NCBI GenBank assembly: GCA_947175545.1
Contig: CAMWNI010000004.1
Span: 1 to 64,000 of the forward strand
From: an uncultured Porphyromonadaceae bacterium
GTDB lineage: Bacteria > Bacteroidota > Bacteroidia > Bacteroidales > Muribaculaceae
Direction of reading: 5' to 3'
DNA length: 64,000 bases
Numbering within the stretch: position 1 is the stretch's first letter; every line of letters begins with the position of its first letter. Shown here piece after piece: positions 1 to 7,774 of the stretch. The notes beneath the pieces are model-generated. The model ran no database searches. It saw nothing but the letters and a program-made list of their open reading frames with translations, and was not told the origin of the DNA. The translations under genes and the position numbers were made by a program.

Positions 1-143
1 AGACTGAGTTTTTCAAACAAATCACTAATTTTGCACTTGCCAGTTGAACCTGCGTCACCCCTACGGAGATTACCTCACTTTCAGGCATCACTCCCGAAAA
101 CAACCTTTTTGACCTTGTTACCGTCACAGGTGATATTTCTAAC

Positions 144-1775
144 GTGAATGGTTCAAATGCAACCCTTACGGTTGGAGAAGAAACCATTGCTTTATTCAAT
201 CGGTTCACTCTTGAAAACTTCGCCAACTGCTCCGGCGCAACCGTTACCGGTTTTGTTTGGGTCTACAACGGAACTCGGCAGATCTGTCCGAACGCCATCG
301 TTGAACCCGAAAAGAAGGCAGATGCCGAACTCTCGTTTGACGGCCAGGCATCTTACGAACTCATTCTGGGCTACAATGTCAGCAGTTTCGTCGCTCCCAA
401 GCTCAACAACCCCAACGGCGTAACCGTTACCTACTCTTCATCTAACGAAGACATCGCTATTATTGTTGACGAAACAACAGGCGATATCCTCCTCGAAGAC
501 GCGGAAGGCACAGCAACCATCACCGCCACATTTGAGGGTGATGACACTTACAAAGCCGCAACCGTTTCTTACACAATCGTTATCAAAGCGCCCGAAGCAT
601 GCGCAACCCCGACCTTCTCCGCCACCGCAATCTATGCCGGCGAATCAGTGACCATCACTTCGACCGAAGGCTCAACCATCTCTTACTTGATTAACGGCGG
701 TGATGTCATGGAAGGACTCTCTCCCGTCTCCATCACCTTCTCGGAAGTTGGCACCTACGAAATCTACGCTTCTGCAAGCAAAGATGGCTATAAAGACAGC
801 GAGGACGTAATCGAAACCATTACCGTCAGCGAACAGCCCGAAGGCGACCTTGCCATCACAACCGAGGCCTTTAAAATGAGTGGATCAGGATATGCTGCAT
901 ACACCTTTAAAAGCAACGTGACAAACGTAACTTATGCCGCCAAAGCAGGCGTCAACAACGGAATTCAAATCAACACAGCAGCGACATCGAACGCCATAAA
1001 ATCAGGTATCACTATTACTGAAAATCCTGACGGATTGATTATCGCAAAGATTATTATCCGGACCTACGCTGCGGCTAACGGAAAAATAAAGGACATTGAA
1101 TTCAGTAATACACCCGGCGTTCTTACCACGTCTACCACGGCGAAAAATATTGCGGTTGGATTCCCTGAGAACACTGTCACCGTATCTGCGTCACCCGAGA
1201 TTTCATCTGATAACATGACATTTACGTTTACACCAACCGGTGACTTCAAATATTTCCTGCTCACCAGCAGCGCTGCAATTCAGATTACCGGATTTGATGT
1301 TCTCTACAAGAATGTTGAACCTGTTGCGCCTGCGGCTCCCGTAGTTCTGGTTAACGGTAATGACGTCGAAGACTTTGAGTCTCCGATTGACCTTCAGCAG
1401 GGTTCGGTTGAAATTACTCTGACCGCCGAGGAAGGACACCATATCTACCACAAGCACGTCGAGGCTCCTGAGGAAGCAATCTACTTCGACGGCGAAGCGG
1501 AAGAAGACATCCACGCCGGATTTACTCACGTTCCGACCCACAGCGCAACTCTCACCGTCAACAAGAACGGCACTCTGACCTACTATGCCTTCAACCCCGA
1601 AACCCAGTTGAAGAGCGAACCCGTATCGCTCTCGTTCGTCAACGCCTCCACTACTTCAATCAGCGAAGTTGAGGTTGAAAACGCTGACGTGCGCTGCTAT
1701 GACCTCCAGGGCCGTCGTGTAGCGAACCCCTCGCGCGGACTCTACATTGTCAACGGCAAGAAGGTTATCCGCTAA
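144..1775 (+). CDS. Secreted multi-domain Ig-like surface protein, 5' end missing or broken
   Basis: This is the C-terminal part of a secreted Bacteroidales protein. An N-terminal OB/beta-barrel-like segment (about residues 1-55) is followed by Ig-like domains: a Big-type region near 75-150 (motif VTYSSSNEDIAI), a chitobiase-C-terminal-like domain near 153-230, a beta-sandwich near 240-395, and a last domain near 400-500. The end carries the sorting-type tail YDLQGRRV...GLYIVNGKKV shared with three other proteins here. No signal peptide is present, so the real N-terminus must lie upstream. The first in-frame start is a GTG at 144, but the frame is open and reads protein-like from 48 (VTPTEITSLSGITPENN). 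A TGA at 45-47 interrupts it, and the frame is open again from 3 to 44. The gene is therefore truncated by the window and may carry a nonsense or frameshift mutation near 45-55. Function is unknown; surface adhesion or glycan binding is inference. Confidence 0.7.
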   Translation: MNGSNATLTVGEETIALFNRFTLENFANCSGATVTGFVWVYNGTRQICPNAIVEPEKKADAELSFDGQASYELILGYNVSSFVAPKLNNPNGVTVTYSSSNEDIAIIVDETTGDILLEDAEGTATITATFEGDDTYKAATVSYTIVIKAPEACATPTFSATAIYAGESVTITSTEGSTISYLINGGDVMEGLSPVSITFSEVGTYEIYASASKDGYKDSEDVIETITVSEQPEGDLAITTEAFKMSGSGYAAYTFKSNVTNVTYAAKAGVNNGIQINTAATSNAIKSGITITENPDGLIIAKIIIRTYAAANGKIKDIEFSNTPGVLTTSTTAKNIAVGFPENTVTVSASPEISSDNMTFTFTPTGDFKYFLLTSSAAIQITGFDVLYKNVEPVAPAAPVVLVNGNDVEDFESPIDLQQGSVEITLTAEEGHHIYHKHVEAPEEAIYFDGEAEEDIHAGFTHVPTHSATLTVNKNGTLTYYAFNPETQLKSEPVSLSFVNASTTSISEVEVENADVRCYDLQGRRVANPSRGLYIVNGKKVIR

Positions 1776-1805
1776 TCGGCTAACGTTTAAATATTCTCCC
1801 CTTTA

Positions 1806-1849
1806 CCAAGGCGATTCCGACATCAAGGAGTCGCCTTGGTTATTTTTTT
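1806..1849 (+). terminator. Rho-independent terminator after the first secreted protein gene
   Basis: A 13-bp stem (CCAAGGCGATTCC paired with GGAGTCGCCTTGG, one G-T pair) spans 1806-1839 and is followed by a seven-base T run. A small GCCC-CTTC-GGGC hairpin with six Ts follows at 1850-1867. Confidence 0.9.
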
Positions 1850-1877
1850 GCCCCTTCGGGCTTTTTTCGTATATTTG
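1847..1877 (+). promoter_or_regulatory. Bacteroidetes-type promoter overlapping a terminator
   Basis: TTTG at 1847-1850 and TATATTTG at 1870-1877 are separated by 19 bases and match the Bacteroidetes -33/-7 pattern. The -33 element is the end of the preceding terminator's T run. The spacer contains a GCCC/GGGC hairpin. The start codon of the next gene lies only 5 bases after the -7 box. Confidence 0.7.
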
Positions 1878-1882
1878 CGGTT

Positions 1883-2584
1883 ATGATACGCAATTTGTTA
1901 TTACTGTTGATTTTATCTCTCGGGGTGGCAGCATGTGGCGGACCCAAGGATTTTCACGTCACAATTGACGCAGAGTCAGTCGGGACACAGCGTCTGACGG
2001 TTCTTTACACTCTGCCTGACGGCAACCGCGCCGTTGTGGAGCCGACAGCAGTCAACGGCCACGCGGAATTTCGCGGCGACGCCCCTGAGCCGTCACTCGT
2101 TGAGATTTTCAGTTCAACCGGAAAGAAATTAACCGAATTCCTTGCCCTCAACGGCGACAAAATCCGGATTACGTTCGACGCCGATGGCGCGCAGATTCAA
2201 GGCGCACAACCCGCAGCAGAGCCTGACAGCATCACGTCTACGCGACAACAGTCCGATACGGTCCGTTTCGTTGCTCCGCGTGTAATCGTCGGACGAGACA
2301 CTTCCGAGACCTGGGCGGCCGAAGGCATCTGGATTTTCACCGCAGACTCCAAGGAGCGCACCCGCGCCGTCATGGACTCCATACGGACAAACCGCAAACG
2401 GGTCCGCGACGTGTTTGTCAGCACCGAATTCGACACCTGGAAGGAACTGACGCGTCTTGACTCGGCCACATGGAAACAGGGGTTGCTGCCCGAAGGCCCG
2501 GTCGACGTCCCCGCCCTGACGGCCACTCCGCTGCTGCTGGAAGTTGACTCGGCAGGCATCATTCTTCGGAAAATCAAACTGTAA
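1883..2584 (+). CDS. DUF4369-like lipoprotein
   Basis: A 233-residue lipoprotein. A signal peptide with a lipobox (LGVAAC, lipidated Cys18) directs it to the periplasmic side of a membrane. Residues 25-105 resemble the DUF4369 beta-sandwich usually found in front of thioredoxin-like domains in Bacteroidetes, with a ligand-shielding pattern such as AEFRGDAPEPSLVEIF. The C-terminal half is not a recognisable thioredoxin: there is no CxxC, although the last strand (ATPLLLEVDSAGIIL) looks like a degenerate remnant of one. The gene sits 14 bases before the GH89 gene on the same strand and is probably co-transcribed with it from the promoter at 1847-1877. Function is unknown; a link to handling the GH89 enzyme or its product is only inferred from position. 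Confidence 0.75.
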   Translation: MIRNLLLLLILSLGVAACGGPKDFHVTIDAESVGTQRLTVLYTLPDGNRAVVEPTAVNGHAEFRGDAPEPSLVEIFSSTGKKLTEFLALNGDKIRITFDADGAQIQGAQPAAEPDSITSTRQQSDTVRFVAPRVIVGRDTSETWAAEGIWIFTADSKERTRAVMDSIRTNRKRVRDVFVSTEFDTWKELTRLDSATWKQGLLPEGPVDVPALTATPLLLEVDSAGIILRKIKL

Positions 2585-2598
2585 CACGACTATAACCC

Positions 2599-5500
2599 AT
2601 GAAATCACTATCACGCACACTGGCTGCGGCTCTGCTCGGCTCAATCAGCCTTGCAGGCTTTGGCGCAGACAGCAATCCCCGCGCAGTCTCCGACCTGCTT
2701 GACCGCATTGGCGGCACCGGCACGGCCTCACGGTTTGTGACCGTAGTCGACGAAACCCTTGCCCCCGACGGAAGCGAGAAGTTTGTCATAACCTCAGCAG
2801 AAGGCAAACCGTGTGTCAAGGGGTCGACCCTCTCGGCGCTGACCGCCGGCCTGGGCTGGTATCTGAACCATTACGCCAACATCAACCTGACCTGGAACCG
2901 CCCGACGGCCGACTTCTCATCGCTGCCCCTGCCGGTTCCCGCCAAGGAGGAGACACATTCAACCTCGGCTATTTATCGCTATAACTTCAACTACTGCACG
3001 TTTTCTTACTCGATGAGTACATGGACCTGGGAGCGCTGGCAGCAGGAAATTGACTGGATGGCGCTCCGAGGCGTCAACATGCCGCTTCAGATTGTCGGCC
3101 TCGAGGAGGTCTGGCGCAAATTCCTGATGGACGACTACGGTTACTCGCAAAAGGAAGTCAACGACTACGTTGCCGGCCCATGCTTCATGGCCTGGTTCGG
3201 CATGAACAATCTGGAGGGATGGGGCGGTCCGAACCCTGACTGGTGGTATGAACGTCAGGCTCAGCTCGGCCGTCAGATTAACGAACGCATGCGCTCGCTC
3301 GGCATCGAGCCGGTACTGCCCGGATTCTGCCAGCTTCCATCGACGTTCACAAAGAAAACGGGTGTTGCCACCGTCGACCAGGGCAACTGGTGCGGATTCA
3401 AGCGTCCGTTCCTTGCCCAGCCGTCCGATTCGCGTTTCAGCGAAGTCGCCGCCAAGTTCTACGCCCGCGTTCATGAGGTCATGGGCGAGAGTCGCTACTA
3501 CTCAATCGACCCCTTCCATGAAGGTGGCGCCCCGTCGGGCATCGACGCCGCCAAAGCCTATCAGAAATTCTACGAAGCGATGAACGCGGCCTCTCCGGGC
3601 GCACAGTGGGTAATCCAGCAGTGGCAGTGGAACTCCGCCCAGTGGAAAAGCCTCGAGAATGTCCCCGTCGGCCGCCTGATTGTGCTTGACCTCTATGGCG
3701 ACGGCAACCCGGGCTGGGGCAACTATGGCAACCACGACGTCGTTTTCTCGACCATTTTCAACTTCGGCGGACGCACGGGATTTTTCGGCCGCCTGAACAT
3801 GATGGTCGACAACTACTGGCAATCGCGTACAAAGGCGACGGTCAAGGGCATCGGCGCCGCACCTGAGGCAATCGAGCAGACCCCAATCGCCTACGACCTG
3901 CTGTTTGAACTCCCCTGGCTCGACTCCAAGCCCGACACTCAGCAATGGGTTGCGGACTACGTAGGCCGCCGCTATCAGGCCGACAGCCCGGAGGCTCGCA
4001 GCGCCTGGGAGCTTATTCGCACCTCATCGCTCGACTGCCGCACCGGCAAGCAAGGGCCTCACGAAGCGATTGTCTGCGGGCGCCCGGCGCTGCAGATTGA
4101 CCGTGTGTCATCATGGGGCTTCGCCGACATCTTTTATGACACAAACATGACCGCCGCCGCGGTCTATCGGCTGCTTGACGCCTCCCTGGAGGGCCAGAAC
4201 TATTCATTTGACCTGACCGACCTTGCGCGCCAGGCCCTGACCGACTATTCAAAGTCGCTCCTGGCCGGGCTGAAGGAGGCAAATGACGACAACGACACAG
4301 AGCTGTTCGGCCTGCGCCGCGACGCGTTCCTGCAACTGATTCTCGACCTCGACGAACTGCTGAACACCAACTCCGAGTTTATGCTTGGCCACTGGACGGA
4401 ACGCGCTCGAAAAATGGCCGATGAGGTCAGCGGAACGACCGACGCTGACCGCGACTGGCTCGAACTTGACAATGCCCGCACTCTGATCACCACATGGGGT
4501 CCGGAAGGTCCGGCCGGCTCGCTGCGCGACTATTCTTACAGAGAATGGGGCGGAATCATGAAAGATTTCTACTATCAGCGCTGGAAAATCTGGTTTAACA
4601 ACGGCATGAAGGCGCCTGACGGCGGATGGTTCAAATGGGAATGGAACTGGGCCCACTCGAATCCGGCGGCCTACCCGACCGAACCGACGGGCGACACTCG
4701 CGAGGTTGCATCTCGCCTGCTGCCGAAGTATCTGTCACCCTTCCGGAGCAACATCGCCGGGACGGAAACGCGCTATATTCCCCGTCTGCTGGCAACCGAC
4801 CTCAAGGGCAAGTTGTTCGACTCGGCCTATCGCGACACGGACTATGCGCCCGATTTCAACATTTCAGGAGCCGAAATTGCCGAAATTGCAATTGATTTTA
4901 ACCGAAACACGACTTTCGGAGACGACGAAACCGTCAAGGGCAATGCCTTCCGTATTCCGGCCGACGCACCAATCGGAGAGCGCACCGTGCGCCTGATTCT
5001 GACCGACGGCACCCGCCTGACCTACACCTTGAGAATCATTGAGGAGATAACCGAGGCCCGCACCGTCAGCGTCCGCTCCGCCGACCCCGCAAAAGGCTCT
5101 GTCAGCATTGACGGCACCAAAGATCTCTCCGTCAGCAACAAGGAGGCGGTTATCATGCGCGCCACTCCCGCACTGCTTTTTGACTTTGACCACTGGGAAG
5201 ACTCTGACGGCAACAACGCCGGCACGGACAACCCGCTGACCTACTACGGCAAGGAAACCGCAACGTTCACCGCCCATTTTGTTGAAAACAAATGGGGCGT
5301 ACCCCAATGGAACGGCACGGACACGGACCGCAGCGATATGGCTGCCAACAATCAGTTCCTCACGTCGCTCTCAGTCAGCCAAGGAGGCGAAACAGCCGAA
5401 ATCTACTCGGCCTCGGAACTGCCCGACGGTCATTTCATCAGCATCCCGACCCGCATCAAGTCGGCCCCCGGCGCGGAGTTTACCTTTAACTACAAAGGCG

Positions 5501-7683
5501 ATGCCGCCGGCCTGGGCTATCTGTTCCTCTCGGCCTACGCCGACCTGAACCACGACGGCATCTTCGACCCCTCGACCGAGCTGATCGGCACCATCGGCAC
5601 CCGCAACGCACAGGACGCCCGCGTTGCCGACGGCACGTTCCGTATGCTCCTGCCGTTTGAGACCCTGAAAGGCACAACCCATATCCGCCTGCGCTTCGAC
5701 TCGGCCTGGGGCGCGGCCTATGACGCCGCCATCGGCGCCTTCCCCGCCGACGCACCGACCAACCGCCTTATCTACGAACTGATCCTTGAGGTCAATGACG
5801 GAGTTGACTATGTCACCAATGTCAGCGTAGCCTCCAACAACAACGCCTACGGCACCGTGCGTTCCGAGAATATGGCCAACGTCTATGCCCCCGGCGAGGA
5901 AGTTATTCTGACCGCCTTCCCCAATGCCGGATTCCGCTTCCGGAAGTGGGTTGACAGCCACGGCCGTCAGCTTCCCGCGGAATGGTGCAAGGAATTCAGC
6001 GCCGGCTTCACAGCCTATGATAACGCAAGAATAACCGCTGTTTTCGAGCCGATACCACTCGAAATTGACGGCTGGACGTTCGGCTGGGATCTCAATACGC
6101 AGGGAAAAATAGCTCTGCAAACCATCCTCGCGGAAGGTGACGCCGAACTTGACCTGAAGAAACCCAACTCCCTCAACCTTGCGATCGGATCAATCGCCCC
6201 CGGCCTCTTCGCCGGCACGGGCCTGACCGAACTGACGCTCCCGTCGGGAAATCTGACGGGTGAACGCGAAGTCCTCGTCAGCAAAACGGTCAGGGGCAAC
6301 GGGCAGCAGCAAGTAACCCAAATGGGCAAGACCGTTAGCGGCAACGAACCCTTCATCCTGCAAATTGCCGTCAAAAACAACGGCAAGTCCTTCAACCAGT
6401 GGGGTACGCCGCTCTACGGCAACGGCACCAATGCGCTTGCCGATGACTACTCGAACGGCTGGAGCCAGGTCTATCTGACAAAAGACGGCACGATTGACGT
6501 CAAATGGGACTCGGCCAAGGCCGTCAGCTTCACTCAGAACCGCCTCGAAGGCGACTTCACCGTCACCTTGGCGTCTGACGGCGCCAACAGCGTCGAAATC
6601 ACCGTCACCCCGGCCGACGGAAGCAGCGAAACCCAAACCCTGACAAACCGCTCGACAATGAAAGACATGTCGCAATTCGCCGCCGCCCTGCCGTCAGGGA
6701 TGAACGTTACTGTGAAGTTCCTCGGCGACCCCGTGACCGTCGGTCCCGGCGAAGCTGTCAAGGGAGCTAAATCGCTTCTGAATATCCACGGCTCAGGCGA
6801 AAAGGACGGCATCATCTACAAAGGCTCGAACGTCACAGCCTTTCCGGAAGGCAGGCTTCACAGTCTCCCCTTCCGCATTGACCTGGCCGGCCACCCGATT
6901 TTAGGCGCCGATGCCCCTCGCGACCTTGCACTTGCTGACGCCGCCGGCGATGACGACGGATTTGCATCGCTCTGGCAACTTGATCTCGACGCCAACGGCT
7001 CATCAGCCTTCCGCCATCTGAATTCCGGGCTTTTTGCCTCGAAAAACGCATCTTCACTCCAAACAACGGCTCAACCGATTGATTATGAGCTTGTCTACGG
7101 CACAAAAATGCCGCAAATCAAGTTCGCAGGCAAAATATTGCGCATCACTCCGGTCAAGGAATTCACCGTCGCCGCTGGCGCGCGTCGCGCCATCGCCTTC
7201 CCTCATGCGGTCATTATTCCCGCCGAGGGCTGTTACCGCTTTGCCGGTCTTGACGACCGGGAGGCCAGGCTGACACCCATAGCCGAAGGCTACGCGCTTG
7301 CCGCAGGCGAGGCCGTCATAGTGCGCGCCGACGCTCCCCTGACGTTCCCTCTCTCACTCTTTGCCGAACCCGAAGGGTCCGTGATGGGCGGAACAACTGC
7401 CGCGCGCGACTTCGACGCCGAGTTCTATCTTCTTGAAGGCAACGAATTCGTCCGCCATCCGGCCGGAGTCATTCCCGCCAACAGCGGCTTCATTCCGGCT
7501 TCGTCGCTCCCGTCTGACACCCCGGAGCGCTTCCCCGCCTTCCCCGGCGAAAGTTCTATTGATGAAATCAGTTCCGGGACCGACTCCGCGCTTCCCCTCT
7601 ACGATCTCCAGGGGCGCCGCGTCATCTCGCCCTCCCGCCCCGGCATCTACATCACACCCTCGCGCATCATCCTGAAAAAATAA
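2599..7683 (+). CDS. Giant secreted alpha-N-acetylglucosaminidase (GH89) with accessory domains
   Basis: A 1,694-residue secreted enzyme of family GH89 (NAGLU type), which removes terminal alpha-linked GlcNAc from heparan-type chains or mucin glycans. A signal peptide (residues 1-22) precedes a family N-terminal domain, then the catalytic barrel with the block YRYNFNYCTFSYSM and WQQEIDWMALRGVNMPL. Glu308 (DPFHEGG) and Glu423 (PEAIEQTP) are the likely catalytic acids by analogy with family members; I could not align them. The helical C-terminal part of GH89 runs to about 735. Beyond it lie two InlB-like beta-repeat domains (about 822-897 and 1072-1155) flanking a GEVED-like domain with a Ca-binding loop (DLNHDGIFD), then about 500 residues of beta-rich sequence. 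It ends in the tail YDLQGRRV...GIYI. GH89 enzymes are commonly 700-1,000 residues, so this one is unusually long. Confidence 0.92.
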   Translation: MKSLSRTLAAALLGSISLAGFGADSNPRAVSDLLDRIGGTGTASRFVTVVDETLAPDGSEKFVITSAEGKPCVKGSTLSALTAGLGWYLNHYANINLTWNRPTADFSSLPLPVPAKEETHSTSAIYRYNFNYCTFSYSMSTWTWERWQQEIDWMALRGVNMPLQIVGLEEVWRKFLMDDYGYSQKEVNDYVAGPCFMAWFGMNNLEGWGGPNPDWWYERQAQLGRQINERMRSLGIEPVLPGFCQLPSTFTKKTGVATVDQGNWCGFKRPFLAQPSDSRFSEVAAKFYARVHEVMGESRYYSIDPFHEGGAPSGIDAAKAYQKFYEAMNAASPGAQWVIQQWQWNSAQWKSLENVPVGRLIVLDLYGDGNPGWGNYGNHDVVFSTIFNFGGRTGFFGRLNMMVDNYWQSRTKATVKGIGAAPEAIEQTPIAYDLLFELPWLDSKPDTQQWVADYVGRRYQADSPEARSAWELIRTSSLDCRTGKQGPHEAIVCGRPALQIDRVSSWGFADIFYDTNMTAAAVYRLLDASLEGQNYSFDLTDLARQALTDYSKSLLAGLKEANDDNDTELFGLRRDAFLQLILDLDELLNTNSEFMLGHWTERARKMADEVSGTTDADRDWLELDNARTLITTWGPEGPAGSLRDYSYREWGGIMKDFYYQRWKIWFNNGMKAPDGGWFKWEWNWAHSNPAAYPTEPTGDTREVASRLLPKYLSPFRSNIAGTETRYIPRLLATDLKGKLFDSAYRDTDYAPDFNISGAEIAEIAIDFNRNTTFGDDETVKGNAFRIPADAPIGERTVRLILTDGTRLTYTLRIIEEITEARTVSVRSADPAKGSVSIDGTKDLSVSNKEAVIMRATPALLFDFDHWEDSDGNNAGTDNPLTYYGKETATFTAHFVENKWGVPQWNGTDTDRSDMAANNQFLTSLSVSQGGETAEIYSASELPDGHFISIPTRIKSAPGAEFTFNYKGDAAGLGYLFLSAYADLNHDGIFDPSTELIGTIGTRNAQDARVADGTFRMLLPFETLKGTTHIRLRFDSAWGAAYDAAIGAFPADAPTNRLIYELILEVNDGVDYVTNVSVASNNNAYGTVRSENMANVYAPGEEVILTAFPNAGFRFRKWVDSHGRQLPAEWCKEFSAGFTAYDNARITAVFEPIPLEIDGWTFGWDLNTQGKIALQTILAEGDAELDLKKPNSLNLAIGSIAPGLFAGTGLTELTLPSGNLTGEREVLVSKTVRGNGQQQVTQMGKTVSGNEPFILQIAVKNNGKSFNQWGTPLYGNGTNALADDYSNGWSQVYLTKDGTIDVKWDSAKAVSFTQNRLEGDFTVTLASDGANSVEITVTPADGSSETQTLTNRSTMKDMSQFAAALPSGMNVTVKFLGDPVTVGPGEAVKGAKSLLNIHGSGEKDGIIYKGSNVTAFPEGRLHSLPFRIDLAGHPILGADAPRDLALADAAGDDDGFASLWQLDLDANGSSAFRHLNSGLFASKNASSLQTTAQPIDYELVYGTKMPQIKFAGKILRITPVKEFTVAAGARRAIAFPHAVIIPAEGCYRFAGLDDREARLTPIAEGYALAAGEAVIVRADAPLTFPLSLFAEPEGSVMGGTTAARDFDAEFYLLEGNEFVRHPAGVIPANSGFIPASSLPSDTPERFPAFPGESSIDEISSGTDSALPLYDLQGRRVISPSRPGIYITPSRIILKK

Positions 7684-7695
7684 CCCGCTCCATCG

Positions 7696-7743
7696 AAAAA
7701 AACAGAGGACCTGCAATCATCGCGTTGCAGGTCCTCTGTTTTG
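7696..7743. terminator. Bidirectional terminator between convergent genes
   Basis: A perfect stem (ACAGAGGACCTGCAA at 7702-7716 with TTGCAGGTCCTCTGT at 7725-7739) is flanked by an A run on the left and a T run on the right. It serves the GH89 gene and the convergent sulfatase-fold gene. Confidence 0.92.
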
Positions 7744-7774
7744 TATGTCAGAAAGAGAGAGTCAGGAAGAAGAA

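Noticed and set aside
5371-6120. 249-codon minus-strand open frame inside the GH89 gene
   Set aside because: It is antisense to the long GH89 frame, and its glycine/valine-rich composition is typical of shadow frames.
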